Positions 25,311 to 33,946 of a stretch of 64,000 nucleotides of DNA are shown one piece after another; the first letter of the stretch is position 1; every line of letters starts with the position of its first letter. The notes below the pieces were generated by a model. The model searched no databases. It was not told the origin of the DNA and saw nothing but the letters and a program-made list of their open reading frames with translations. The stretch comes from an uncultured Alphaproteobacteria bacterium (GTDB taxonomy: Bacteria > Pseudomonadota > Alphaproteobacteria > HIMB59 > GCA-002718135). Position numbers and translations under genes: made by a program. Location: assembly GCA_902618015.1 (NCBI GenBank), contig CACMYX010000004.1, positions 1 to 64,000 on the forward strand, given 5' to 3'.

Positions 25311-25337
25311 AAATATAGTTTTATCAACTTAATTTTA

Positions 25338-26189
25338 TCAATCAATAATAATCTCATCAGGTGTTGAATCTATTTCTTTTTTATGATCCCACGTTATTCC
25401 ATTTTTACCAGATCCAAACTTAGCGGATTTATTCGTGAAAGGAAAATGATATAATATTGAATTAAAATATTTTTGCATCTTAGGAAGTGTTTTAAAATTT
25501 AAAAAAAATTTAGAAACTAAAGGAAATCCTAATTGTTCAAAAAAATTATCAGAGTTTATATTTTTTGCAAATTTATAATGTTTCAAAAATTCATAATAAA
25601 GTTCTAGTGTGTCAAACAAATTAAAATCAGGTGAAGAAATATTATTACCAATTAAAAATAGTTTAGTTTCTTCGTTACTTTTTGAACTAAGCCAATGTTC
25701 AAATTTTTGTAACTTCCCTACATTTGAATGTTCAAATACTTGATTAAAAACAGTTGATGCTTCAGTCAACTCATCATTTTCATTTTCAAAATGCGTATAA
25801 GCAAATCTTGTGACAATATTCCTTAAATCAACTGTTTCTTGAAGTAATTGATTACATTCTAATTCTTCTTTAGAATTTTCTCCAAACATATTAAATTTTT
25901 TACCAAGAAAAGATAGGCAAGTAATAGATTGAGAAATAATTATTTCTTTTCCTCCTTCACGAAATTGTAAATAAGGTAAATTGATTAAACTATTTTTTTT
26001 CTTTAAAATAATTTTATCTTTTTCGTGCCATTCACTACAATCATAAGTTAGGGAATTATTTTCGAATTTTGGTATCAGTCTATAAATTTTTGAAATAAGT
26101 GGAACCCCAGCGTAAATAATCATTTGTCTAGAAGTAGATCCCAAGCCTTTAGTGCTCCAGTAACCAAGTGTAATTTTATCCACAGTCAT
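25338..26189 (-). CDS. Glutathione S-transferase-like protein
   Basis: The 283-residue protein begins LGYWSTKGLGSTSRQMIIYAGVP, similar to the N-terminal thioredoxin-like domain of mu/sigma class GSTs. Later LPYLQFREGGKEIIISQSITCLSFLG contains the glutathione-binding Q-S motif. An all-helical C-terminal domain follows, with an extra tail of about 20 residues (SGKNGITWDHKKEIDS). It is longer than typical GSTs. It lies 27 bases upstream of the HCCA-isomerase-like gene on the same strand. Confidence 0.65.
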   Translation of the reverse strand: MTVDKITLGYWSTKGLGSTSRQMIIYAGVPLISKIYRLIPKFENNSLTYDCSEWHEKDKIILKKKNSLINLPYLQFREGGKEIIISQSITCLSFLGKKFNMFGENSKEELECNQLLQETVDLRNIVTRFAYTHFENENDELTEASTVFNQVFEHSNVGKLQKFEHWLSSKSNEETKLFLIGNNISSPDFNLFDTLELYYEFLKHYKFAKNINSDNFFEQLGFPLVSKFFLNFKTLPKMQKYFNSILYHFPFTNKSAKFGSGKNGITWDHKKEIDSTPDEIIID

Positions 26190-26276
26190 TGTAAGTTATT
26201 GTTAAAATTAAATATTTTTAATATTTCATTAATATTTTCATAATACCTTAAAATTTTAATCTTTAAAGGAGGTAAT

Positions 26277-26888
26277 ATGATTGTAGCAAATTGGGATTAT
26301 AAAATTACAGCATCTAAGGCTGTTGATGCATATAAGACTGCAACAAAGTATTTTGAAAAATACGGATCAATAGGAACCGCATTACAAAATCATATTGGCA
26401 GAGATACTGGTCTTTATACTTTTTTTGCAGGTTTTAATAATAATGAACATTTTGGAGAAATTGATGACAAAATTAGTTATGATGAAGACTTCCAAAAAGA
26501 AATGGAACCGTATTTTGAAATTACATCATGGGAAAAAATGAATTTTTATACTCCCAGATTACATAATATGGAACCAGATCCTGGTGTCAAAAATTGTTTT
26601 GCATTCTGGAATTTTAGTCATGAAGATGAAGATTTAATACTAAAAGATTCAGAAACTTTTTTTAAATATTGGATGGATGCAGGAGCTAATGGAGGCACTG
26701 TTGGTCAACTTAGAGGGTCACAGAACAATTGGGGATTTGGTATACGTTTTCAAAGCATGAAAGATTATGGTAAGGCTCAAGATAAACTTGATCAAGATGG
26801 TGTGTGGGCAAATCATAAAAATTTTTTTGATGGCATTACATGGCATGGATTTAATTTGTCTAGAGTTCTAGAATCTAACTGGGATTAG
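26277..26888 (+). CDS. Uncharacterised 203-aa protein
   Basis: I do not recognise this protein. It has no signal peptide or membrane segment and is acidic and rich in aromatic residues (for example FAFWNFSHEDEDLILKD, NNWGFGIRFQS and WHGFNLSRVLESNWD). The layout suggests two related halves with the pattern of dimeric alpha-beta barrels: WDYKITASKAVDAYKTATKYF in the first and FWNFSHEDEDLI in the second. The ribosome binding site AAAGGAGGTAAT is excellent, which points to high expression. It is followed after 13 bases by a YdhR-like gene, with which it forms a two-gene unit ending at a hairpin. Confidence 0.75.
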   Translation: MIVANWDYKITASKAVDAYKTATKYFEKYGSIGTALQNHIGRDTGLYTFFAGFNNNEHFGEIDDKISYDEDFQKEMEPYFEITSWEKMNFYTPRLHNMEPDPGVKNCFAFWNFSHEDEDLILKDSETFFKYWMDAGANGGTVGQLRGSQNNWGFGIRFQSMKDYGKAQDKLDQDGVWANHKNFFDGITWHGFNLSRVLESNWD

Positions 26889-26901
26889 AAAGAGGTAATT
26901 A

Positions 26902-27219
26902 ATGAAAATTTTAATAATAAACTTTAATTTAAAAGGACTTGAGGTAGATGCTTTTAAAGCTCAAGCCCACATCGATGCGATGGATTTCCGTAGTGTAGAA
27001 GGTTTAATATCTAAATACTTCATCGGTGATGAAAATGATAATGTTTATGGAGGAGTGTATATTTTTAAAGATGAAGATAGTCTGGAAAAATATAAAAATG
27101 GTCCAATATTTGAATTTTTATCCACTCATGAAAACTTTGATAACTTTACTACTAAAGAACATGGAGTAATTGATGGGCCATCTATAATAGCTGGAGCAAA
27201 AACAGAAACTATTTGTTAA
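26902..27219 (+). CDS. YdhR-like putative monooxygenase (ferredoxin-like fold)
   Basis: The 105-residue protein matches the YdhR group of small dimeric alpha-beta-barrel proteins. It shows ILIINFNLKGLEVDAFKAQA at the start, then GLISKYFIGDENDNVYGGVYIFKD and the ILxxP-like end IDGPSIIAG. The family is called monooxygenase by structural similarity only. It sits behind the unknown 203-aa gene in one unit. Confidence 0.8.
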   Translation: MKILIINFNLKGLEVDAFKAQAHIDAMDFRSVEGLISKYFIGDENDNVYGGVYIFKDEDSLEKYKNGPIFEFLSTHENFDNFTTKEHGVIDGPSIIAGAKTETIC

Positions 27220-27225
27220 ATAAAG

Positions 27226-27247
27226 TTAGCGGATTTGTATCCGCTAA
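27226..27247 (+). terminator. Terminator after the YdhR-like gene
   Basis: TTAGCGGAT and ATCCGCTAA form a perfect nine-pair stem with the loop TTGT, seven bases after the stop. A pyrimidine-rich run (CACTTCTTTTC) follows, not a clean T run. It separates the unit from tRNA-Thr. Confidence 0.6.
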
Positions 27248-27293
27248 TTACACTTCTTTTCATTAAAAAATTTTGTGATATTACATAAATTGA

Positions 27294-27368
27294 GCTGATA
27301 TAGTATAATGGTTATTACAGGCCGTTGGTAACGGTCAGACCCAAGTTCGATTCTCGGTATCAGCACCA
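27294..27368 (+). tRNA. tRNA-Thr (GGT)
   Basis: A 75-nt cloverleaf with acceptor stem GCTGATA/TATCAGC, anticodon stem GGCCG/CGGTC, loop TTGGTAA (anticodon GGT), T loop TTCGATT, discriminator A and encoded CCA. The D stem is GTAT/TTAC, with three good pairs and one T-T, unlike the usual GCTC/GAGC. The T stem has one A-C mismatch (CCAAG/CTCGG). The paired changes in the D stem suggest a working tRNA and not a pseudogene. Confidence 0.93.
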
Positions 27369-27374
27369 CTCTTG

Positions 27375-27761
27375 ATGAAATATATATTTATAATATTAAT
27401 TTTATTTATAAATTTTGAAATAATGGCTAAACAAATATCAGAACTCAATTGGAAAAAAAGATTGCTTCTTATATCTTATCAAAATGATGGGGATCAGATT
27501 TTTATTAAAACAACAAAATTTATTTCAGATAACAAATGTGAAATTGAGGATAGAAATTTGCAAATAGTATTTTTTGAGAAATTTAAAAATAAAGATTATA
27601 TAATACCGAAATTTATCAAGGATAAAAATGGTATCTGGTTAATTGGTTATGATGGTAATGTAAAAGATTACAGTATTGATGACTCAATTTTACCAAGATT
27701 ATTTAATTTAATTGACTCAATGCCTATGAGACAAAATGAAATGAAAAATGATAAATGTTAA
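27375..27761 (+). CDS. DUF4174 family secreted protein
   Basis: The start at 27375 gives a 128-residue protein with a signal peptide (MKYIFIILILFINFEIMA). The mature part has the DUF4174 pattern: ISELNWKKRLLLISY, a central IVFFEKFKNKD and the end GIWLIGYDGNVKDY followed by DSMPMRQNEMK. The fold of the family is thioredoxin-like and the function unknown. It should be periplasmic. It starts six bases after the tRNA-Thr CCA, so the two may share a transcript. Confidence 0.82.
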   Translation: MKYIFIILILFINFEIMAKQISELNWKKRLLLISYQNDGDQIFIKTTKFISDNKCEIEDRNLQIVFFEKFKNKDYIIPKFIKDKNGIWLIGYDGNVKDYSIDDSILPRLFNLIDSMPMRQNEMKNDKC

Positions 27762-27778
27762 ATTAAAATAGTTTTAAT

Positions 27779-28948
27779 TTAACTGTATATTTTTCTCTCA
27801 AAATTTTTGAAAATTTCTACACATTCTTTACTAAAATATGGATTTGTTTGCATAAAAATAGAGGCGGCTATTTTATTTTCTAAGTCAATCCAAAAGAAAG
27901 TATTAAGAAGTCCTGTCCAAAAAAGACTATTTTTTGGCCTACCTTCTTTTGTCTTTTCAGTATTAATCATAAATCCATGTGAAAATTTTTTTTGTATTTC
28001 AGGATTGAAATCAGCAATATTTGAGATGTCAGGCATGACACTATTTAATTTATTTGTATGTAAACTTCCTATTTGATTAGTAGTCATATTTTTATAATTT
28101 TCTTCGCTCAACAAAGTTTGATTGTTTAATTTACCTTGATTCAAAAATATTTGCATAAATTTAGAATAGTCTCTTGGTGTGGAAATAAGACCTCCTCCGC
28201 CAGCGTGAAACTGATTAGATTTTTTTGAATTATGAAATTCTAATTCATAATCATCAATAAAATATTCATTATTTTTATTTTTAGAGTGTTTAATTGCTAT
28301 ATTTTCAAAGTCTTCTTTAGTTAGATCGAAACTTGTTTTTGTCATGTTAATTTGTTTAAAAATATTTTCATTCATGAAAGTTCCCAGTTTTTGGTTAGTA
28401 ATCTTTTCAACTAAATCACCAAGTACATCAATATTAATACCGTATTTCCACGCTGAACCAGGATTGAATAAAATTGGAGCATTCAAGAAACCTGAGTCAT
28501 CATCAAATAAAGAATTTAATAGTTTTAAATTTACTAATTCATTTATTTTTTTATCCCAAATCTCATAACCATAACCAGCAGTATGATTTAATAGATGTTT
28601 GATTTTTATTTTATTTGTTGGAAATGTATAAATTGGATTATTTGCTTCAAGCGAATTTATAATTTGTGTATTTTTATATTTTTCAGAAATATCTTCAATA
28701 TTTGTCTCTAGATTTATGAATCCCCTCTCTATTAATTGGAAAATACAAAGTGAAGTTATAGGTTTAGTCATTGAAGCAATTCTAAATAATGTATTGTGAT
28801 TTATTTTTTCTTGCGTATTAATATTTTTAAAACCGTAATAACCTTCATATAAAATTTTTTCTTGATCAACTATAATTGCAGCTATTGAAGGCACATGAAG
28901 ATCTTCAACAGCTTCGATTAAAAAATCATCAATATTTTTAATATCCAT
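27779..28948 (-). CDS. Serine hydrolase of the beta-lactamase/CubicO family
   Basis: The 389-residue protein belongs to the class C beta-lactamase-like hydrolases. The S-x-x-K motif is in TLFRIASMTKPITS, and the second active-site block is NHTAGYGYEIW followed by NPGSAWKYGINIDVLGDLVE (Y-x-N-like). FHAGGGGLISTPRDYSKFMQ and the near-terminal GLLNTFFWIDLEN are family marks. There is no signal peptide, so it is cytoplasmic and acts as an esterase or peptidase, not as a resistance enzyme. The substrate is unknown. Confidence 0.87.
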   Translation of the reverse strand: MDIKNIDDFLIEAVEDLHVPSIAAIIVDQEKILYEGYYGFKNINTQEKINHNTLFRIASMTKPITSLCIFQLIERGFINLETNIEDISEKYKNTQIINSLEANNPIYTFPTNKIKIKHLLNHTAGYGYEIWDKKINELVNLKLLNSLFDDDSGFLNAPILFNPGSAWKYGINIDVLGDLVEKITNQKLGTFMNENIFKQINMTKTSFDLTKEDFENIAIKHSKNKNNEYFIDDYELEFHNSKKSNQFHAGGGGLISTPRDYSKFMQIFLNQGKLNNQTLLSEENYKNMTTNQIGSLHTNKLNSVMPDISNIADFNPEIQKKFSHGFMINTEKTKEGRPKNSLFWTGLLNTFFWIDLENKIAASIFMQTNPYFSKECVEIFKNFERKIYS

Positions 28949-28957
28949 AAAATTAAT

Positions 28958-29356
28958 TTATATTTCATTAATATTTTTTGAGATCAAGATTAAGTTTAAA
29001 CAAGACATAATTGAAAAAAATAAGGCATTTATTGTTATGATAGTAAGATTTGTTTCCCCAGGACTATCAGTAAATACATATCTCCAAAAGTTTAGTCCTG
29101 CTAAAATTTGAAAAAGGGTAATTATAGAAATAAGAGGAAGTTGTTTTTCAAGGCCCCTAAATACTATAATTAATAAAGCTATGATGAATGTGGTAAAGAT
29201 AATACCAATTATTTCTGATAAGCCAGCAACGGCGTGATTAAAAAAACCTAAGTTATTTATTGCAAATTCATCAGTGAATACAAGAAGTTGAATTCCATAG
29301 TATGCAAAAAAAATAATATTAATGATGATAATGAAAAGATCTATTTTTTTGATCAT
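28958..29356 (-). CDS. Small four-helix membrane protein
   Basis: This 132-residue hydrophobic protein has four probable membrane helices (LFIIIINIIFFAYYGIQLL, EIIGIIFTTFIIALLIIVF, ISIITLFQILAGLNFW and IITINALFFSIMSCLNLILI). It lies nine bases upstream of the serine hydrolase gene on the same strand. I recognise no family. It resembles the layout of the 122-aa membrane protein at 24253, without clear sequence identity. Confidence 0.65.
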   Translation of the reverse strand: MIKKIDLFIIIINIIFFAYYGIQLLVFTDEFAINNLGFFNHAVAGLSEIIGIIFTTFIIALLIIVFRGLEKQLPLISIITLFQILAGLNFWRYVFTDSPGETNLTIITINALFFSIMSCLNLILISKNINEI

Positions 29357-29391
29357 AACTGTGTATCATAGATCATTATAAAAAAATCAAT

Positions 29392-30048
29392 ATGGAAATT
29401 ACGTTATACTATTTTAAAATACCTTTCTGGAGAGCAGAAGTAACAAGATTAGCTCTATTTATAGGAGATATTCCTTTTAAAGATTATCGAGTAGAAGGAA
29501 AAGAAATTGATGACCTGAAAGCAACAGGGTTATTACCGAATAAGCAAATAGCTCCTTTTAAGCAATTACCAATATTAGATGTTGATGGAAAAATTATTGC
29601 TCAAACAGGTGCAATTGCGAGATTTTGTGGAAAGATATCTGGATTATATCCAAAAGATAATGATTTTGAAGCGGCGAAAATTGATCAAATTATTGATGCA
29701 GCACAAGACATTAACTATCTTGTAACTCTATCTGGTAGAGATAAAGAAAAGGATCGATTAGAATTAGCAAGAAAAATATTAGCAACAAAACATTTACCAA
29801 AATGGTTTCAATTTCTTGAAAATTTACTTTCAGAAAATAAAGACTCTAATTTTTTTGTTGGTAACAATATTTCTATTGCTGATTTAGCAATTTGGAGATT
29901 ACTTGGATGGTTAACTTCAGGCCTTTTAGATGGTGTTCCAGCTAACATATTAGAACCCTATGAGAAATTAAATGAATTGAGAGAAGAAGTATATAAGCAT
30001 CCAAAAGTTAATGAATGGATGCTTAAAACGTATGGAAAAATAATTTAA
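29392..30048 (+). CDS. Glutathione S-transferase
   Basis: The 218-residue protein has a GST layout. The thioredoxin-like domain starts MEITLYYFKIPFWRAEVTRLAL, in the style of sigma-class GSTs with an active-site Tyr near residue 7. The glutathione-binding block is PFKQLPILDVDGKIIAQTGAIARF. The helical domain has the N-capping block ISIADLAIWRLLGW. It probably conjugates or isomerises with glutathione in the cytoplasm. It converges on the GYD gene. Confidence 0.87.
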   Translation: MEITLYYFKIPFWRAEVTRLALFIGDIPFKDYRVEGKEIDDLKATGLLPNKQIAPFKQLPILDVDGKIIAQTGAIARFCGKISGLYPKDNDFEAAKIDQIIDAAQDINYLVTLSGRDKEKDRLELARKILATKHLPKWFQFLENLLSENKDSNFFVGNNISIADLAIWRLLGWLTSGLLDGVPANILEPYEKLNELREEVYKHPKVNEWMLKTYGKII

Positions 30049-30056
30049 AGTAATTC

Positions 30057-30377
30057 TTAAGTTTTTTTATAAGTGCCAGAGGCTTCCACTGCTTTTTTTA
30101 CAGTACTAACCATATCAAATTTGGTATCTAAAATGATTAATTCATTTAACATTCCTGATTGTAAAGCTGTAACCTTCATGGCAAGCATTGATTCATAATC
30201 ACCTTCTGCTGTAGCAATCATATCAAAGTCACCTCTTACAAATTCTAAACTATGTAATTTACCTCCAGCTTTTTCAGCAGCACTTCCAACAATCGCTGCT
30301 CTATCTTGATCTGGATTACTCATATAACCTTTAACGTATTCTGGACTTAATTTTCCGATTAAATAAAATTTATTCAT
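30057..30377 (-). CDS. GYD domain protein
   Basis: The 106-residue protein has the GYD family pattern of a ferredoxin-like domain: FYLIGKLSPEYVKGYMSNP at the start, AAEKAGGKLHSLEFVRGDFDMIATAEG in the middle (with G-D-x-D in place of G-x-Y-D), then MLAMKVTALQSGML. Function is unknown. The gene has a good ribosome binding site (GAAAGGAGTAAT) and its own divergent promoter region next to pdxJ. Confidence 0.85.
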   Translation of the reverse strand: MNKFYLIGKLSPEYVKGYMSNPDQDRAAIVGSAAEKAGGKLHSLEFVRGDFDMIATAEGDYESMLAMKVTALQSGMLNELIILDTKFDMVSTVKKAVEASGTYKKT

Positions 30378-30451
30378 ATTACTCCTTTCAATTTGATGTT
30401 ATTGACTAATAAAAATAATAAGTGAAGTTAAAATAAAAAAATTAATAAATT

Positions 30452-31189
30452 ATGACAGCTTTAAGCGTAAATGTGAATAAATTTGCTTTAGTGCGAAATG
30501 CAAGAGGTGCTGACTTGCCAAACTTGATTGATATTAGTAATAAATGTTTAAACTTTGGTGCTGATGGAATTACAGTACACCCTCGCCCTGATGAAAGACA
30601 TGCAAAATTTTCTGACCTAGAACCATTAAATAATTTATTGGCAAAATTTGAAAATAAAGAGTTCAATATTGAAGGATATCCATCAGATTTTTTTGTTAAA
30701 AAAGTAATAGAGGTTAAACCAGATCAAGTCACGTTAGTGCCAGATCCACCTGGTGCATTAACCTCTTCATTTGGTTGGGATTGTCATGAAAATAAAGAAT
30801 TTCTTCGAGATATTGTTAGTGAATTTAAAAAAAATAAAATTCGTGTTTCAATTTTTGTAAATCCATCGATTAAAACACTTGAAAATTTAGAAGTTATACA
30901 AACTGATAGAGTTGAACTTTATACATACGATTATGCTCATAATTTTACAGAAAATAAAGATACTGCCATAAAGTCCTATATAGATGTATCAACATATTTA
31001 AAAAAAGAATTTCCTAAAATTAAATTGAATGCAGGCCATGATTTAAATTTGGAAAATTTAAAATTTTTCTTAGAAAATATTAATAATGTCGAAGAGGTTT
31101 CTATAGGTCATGCACTGATCTGTGATACCTTTGAATATGGTTTAGAAAAAACAATTAAAAAATATTTATCTCTAACTAAAATTAAATGA
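30452..31189 (+). CDS. pdxJ: Pyridoxine 5'-phosphate synthase
   Basis: PdxJ condenses deoxyxylulose 5-phosphate with 3-amino-2-oxopropyl phosphate to pyridoxine 5'-phosphate. The 245-residue protein shows the family blocks LSVNVNKFALVRNARG, FGADGITVHPRPDERH, VTLVPDPPG and LNAGHDLNLENL, followed by EVSIGHALICDTFEYGL. The HPRPD variant replaces the HLREDRRH block of E. coli PdxJ but keeps the Arg and His. The TIM-barrel length fits. Its stop overlaps the start of the LysE gene by four bases. Confidence 0.92.
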   Translation: MTALSVNVNKFALVRNARGADLPNLIDISNKCLNFGADGITVHPRPDERHAKFSDLEPLNNLLAKFENKEFNIEGYPSDFFVKKVIEVKPDQVTLVPDPPGALTSSFGWDCHENKEFLRDIVSEFKKNKIRVSIFVNPSIKTLENLEVIQTDRVELYTYDYAHNFTENKDTAIKSYIDVSTYLKKEFPKIKLNAGHDLNLENLKFFLENINNVEEVSIGHALICDTFEYGLEKTIKKYLSLTKIK

Positions 31190-31803
31190 CTTTTATCTTT
31201 TGGCTTCAATTTGCCTTAGTATGTATTGCTGGAGCTATGTCTCCTGGGCCTAGTTTGGCACTAATTATCAGAAACAGTGTTACAATAAATAGATATGCTG
31301 GCATTCTAACTTCTATTGGTCACGGGATTGGTATGGGCGTGTACGCAATTTTTGCAGTAACTGGACTAATAATTATTTTAACAACAAATCAAATACTATT
31401 TCAATTTATACAAATTATTGGAATTTTATTTTTATTATTTATAGGCTTCCAATTTCTTTTTAAAAAAAATCAAGAAATTGAACATATAAATAATCAAAAA
31501 AATTTTAATTCATTTTTACAGGGTTTTTCTATAGCAATTTTAAATCCTAAAATTCTCATATGGTTTTCAGCAGTATTTTCACAATTTGTAAAAATAGATG
31601 CATCCTTTTTTTCACACTCAATTCTTGTCATCACTGCATCTGTAATAGATGGAATTTGGTATATTATAGTTTCAATTGTAGTAACAAGTTATGGAATGGG
31701 CAATTTTTTTCAGAGAAGAAAAAACTTTATTCAAAAAACATCAGGGATAATTTTAGTTTTAATTGGTATACTTCTAATTATAGATTTCCTCCAAAACTCT
31801 TAA
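31186..31803 (+). CDS. LysE/RhtB family exporter
   Basis: The 205-residue inner-membrane protein has about six helices and the LysE motif AGAMSPGPSLALIIRNSV, then a NPKILIWFSAVFSQF block in the middle. The family exports amino acids or related compounds. It overlaps pdxJ by four bases and so is probably co-translated with it. Its end overlaps the convergent dipeptidase gene by 30 bases. Confidence 0.88.
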   Translation: MTFIFWLQFALVCIAGAMSPGPSLALIIRNSVTINRYAGILTSIGHGIGMGVYAIFAVTGLIIILTTNQILFQFIQIIGILFLLFIGFQFLFKKNQEIEHINNQKNFNSFLQGFSIAILNPKILIWFSAVFSQFVKIDASFFSHSILVITASVIDGIWYIIVSIVVTSYGMGNFFQRRKNFIQKTSGIILVLIGILLIIDFLQNS

Positions 31804-32856
31804 GATATTTTTTCCCATAATTTTTTCAATTTCACTATTTTTATATCCTCTTTTTTCTAAACTTTCTTGAATTATCATGTGATCTAGACAATCATTCCAT
31901 TTATTTGGCAAACAATCAAGGCCATCATAATCACTGCCTATTCCGACATAATCAATACCTATTTGATTAATTACATACTCAATATGATCAACAAATATTT
32001 CAATACTCGGACAAATATTCGCTAATTTTTTTTGAAGAAAATGTTGTTTTGCTATCCATTGAGATGTTTTGTTGGAATATTTTCTTTCAATAGAATTTAA
32101 TTCATCAATATATTTTTTTCTTTCCTTAGATTCTTTTTCTTTAAAAGATTTATCAATAAAGAAAGGATATGGATTAAGACCAATCAAACCTTTTACTTTT
32201 TTAATAGCTTCAATTTGATCATCTTTTAAATTACGAAAATGGGGACACAAATTATAAACGCTAGAATGTGAGGCTATAAAAGGTTTTGTGCTTATTGATG
32301 CTATGTCCCAAAAACTTTTCTCTCCAATGTGCGAAACATCAACTAGCACATTATTATCTTGGCAAATAGAAATAACCTCTTTCCCAAATTTATTTAAACC
32401 ATGACTTTTAAGTTTTGAAGAATTGTATGTCTCATCATAATTTGATGAAACCCAATCCAAAGAGTGATTCCAAGTTGGGCCAAAATAGAAAAGACCCCTA
32501 TCAATAAAATGATATAGATTATTGATATCATTTTCTAAACCTTCTCCACCTTCCATTGAAATGGGGAGCATTAACTTGTTTTTTTCTATTGCTTCATTAA
32601 TATCTGAGAGTTTTTTAGGAATGACAATTTCTTCATGTGAAGAAATTCTTTCAATCTCATCATACATTTTATCAGCTCTTTTAAAAAAATTTGGTTCTTT
32701 AGCATTGCTTGAGACCCAAATAATTAAAATTTCTAAATCAATTTCAGATTTTAATAACCTTGGTATATCCGTATGCCCATGTGAAGTAAGTTTAGTAACA
32801 TCTTCACCTTCGATAACTCTTTGCACAAGATCATTATGCAAGTCAGCAACAAACAT
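31774..32856 (-). CDS. Membrane dipeptidase family (M19) peptidase
   Basis: The 360-residue protein matches the renal dipeptidase family, zinc enzymes that split dipeptides. The metal-binding blocks are ADLHNDLVQ (His-x-Asp), SMEGGEGLEND (bridging Glu), VDVSHIGEKSFWD and FIASHSSVYNLCPHFRNL (His ligands), and GIGSDYDGL near the end. No signal peptide is visible. It overlaps the convergent LysE gene and is followed upstream by the cyclophilin gene at four bases' distance. Confidence 0.9.
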   Translation of the reverse strand: MFVADLHNDLVQRVIEGEDVTKLTSHGHTDIPRLLKSEIDLEILIIWVSSNAKEPNFFKRADKMYDEIERISSHEEIVIPKKLSDINEAIEKNKLMLPISMEGGEGLENDINNLYHFIDRGLFYFGPTWNHSLDWVSSNYDETYNSSKLKSHGLNKFGKEVISICQDNNVLVDVSHIGEKSFWDIASISTKPFIASHSSVYNLCPHFRNLKDDQIEAIKKVKGLIGLNPYPFFIDKSFKEKESKERKKYIDELNSIERKYSNKTSQWIAKQHFLQKKLANICPSIEIFVDHIEYVINQIGIDYVGIGSDYDGLDCLPNKWNDCLDHMIIQESLEKRGYKNSEIEKIMGKNILRVLEEIYN

Positions 32857-32860
32857 GTAA

Positions 32861-33427
32861 TTATTTAATGATCTCCATTTTAATTATTTTATCTGGATCT
32901 GCAGGTGGCTCGCCTCTTGTGATATTATCTACATATTCCATACCTTCAGTAACTTGAGCCCAAACAGTATATTGACCATCCAGAAAAGAGCAGTCATTAA
33001 AACAAATAAAAAATTGACTATTAGCACTATTTGGATTTTGAGCTCTTGCCATTGAAACTGCTCCTCGTCCATGATTCTCAGAAGAAAATTCAGCCTCAAT
33101 ATCTGGAAGTTTTGATCCACCTGTTCCAGCCCTTGATAAGTTAAAACTATCATTACTTGAATTACCAAATTCTACATCACCTGTTTGAGCCATAAAACCT
33201 TCTATAACTCTATGAAAGACAACTCCATCATATTGTCCTTCTTCAATAAGTTGTTTGATTTGTTTTACATGTTTTGGTGCTACGTTTGGTTTTGTCTCTA
33301 TAACAACAACACCATCCTTAAGTGTCATATGAATAGTATCTTTCTTTTCATCAGCCATTGAAATCCCCCCTTTTAAGAATATTGAGAATATGAAGATGAA
33401 AATAAATAGTTTTTTAAGTTTATTCAT
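32861..33427 (-). CDS. Periplasmic cyclophilin-type peptidyl-prolyl isomerase
   Basis: The start at 33427 gives a signal peptide (MNKLKKLFIFIFIFSIFLKGGISMA). A GTG at 33448 would add seven residues and seems less likely because GGTGAAGG there can serve as the ribosome binding site. The cyclophilin domain has the catalytic block YDGVVFHRVIEGFMAQTGD, then GRGAVSMARAQNPNSANSQFFIC and DGQYTVWAQVTEG. It assists folding of proline-containing proteins in the periplasm. It diverges from the RidA gene. Confidence 0.93.
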   Translation of the reverse strand: MNKLKKLFIFIFIFSIFLKGGISMADEKKDTIHMTLKDGVVVIETKPNVAPKHVKQIKQLIEEGQYDGVVFHRVIEGFMAQTGDVEFGNSSNDSFNLSRAGTGGSKLPDIEAEFSSENHGRGAVSMARAQNPNSANSQFFICFNDCSFLDGQYTVWAQVTEGMEYVDNITRGEPPADPDKIIKMEIIK

Positions 33428-33471
33428 ATTTGTTTTCTTTACCTTCACCCAAATTGTTTTATATATATGTA

Positions 33472-33936
33472 ATGCACATCTTTGAAGAAAATATCAAGAA
33501 ATTAGATCTAAAAATTCCAGATATGCCAACTCCACTTGCAAATTACGTACCCTTTAGAGTTGCAGATAATACTGTTTATGTATCTGGTCAAGGTCCCGTA
33601 ATTGATGGTAAAATTCTTTATAGTGGAAAAGTTGGTGTAGATATTTCTGAAGAGGACGGAATAAAAGCTGCTGAAACTTGTTGTATTAATATTATTGCAG
33701 CTCTTAAAACATCGATAAATGGTGATTGGGACAGACTAGATTCTTTTTTAAAACTTGGAGGTTTTGTAAATTGCAATGATAACTTTACCAATCAACCAAA
33801 GATCATAAATGGTGCATCAGATTTATTAGTCAATATTTTTGGTGACAAAGGAAGACACTCAAGATTTGCAGTTGGTTCAAATGCACTTCCTCTGAATATT
33901 TCTGTTGAAATAGACGCCATTATTAAAATCAAATAA
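33472..33936 (+). CDS. RidA family protein
   Basis: The preferred start at 33472 gives 154 residues beginning MHIFEENIKKLDLKIP. An upstream in-frame ATG at 33430 would reach into the cyclophilin gene start. The protein has the RidA/YjgF fold with PFRVADNTVYVSGQGPVIDGK and GVDISEEDGIKAAETCCINIIAAL, and the end FAVGSNALPLNISVEIDAI. The catalytic Arg of enamine deaminases corresponds to SRFAVGSNALP, where the usual R-x-x-V/AxxLP is only partly kept, so the deaminase activity is not certain. It belongs to the longer RidA subgroup. Confidence 0.87.
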   Translation: MHIFEENIKKLDLKIPDMPTPLANYVPFRVADNTVYVSGQGPVIDGKILYSGKVGVDISEEDGIKAAETCCINIIAALKTSINGDWDRLDSFLKLGGFVNCNDNFTNQPKIINGASDLLVNIFGDKGRHSRFAVGSNALPLNISVEIDAIIKIK

Positions 33937-33946
33937 TAAACTTAAT

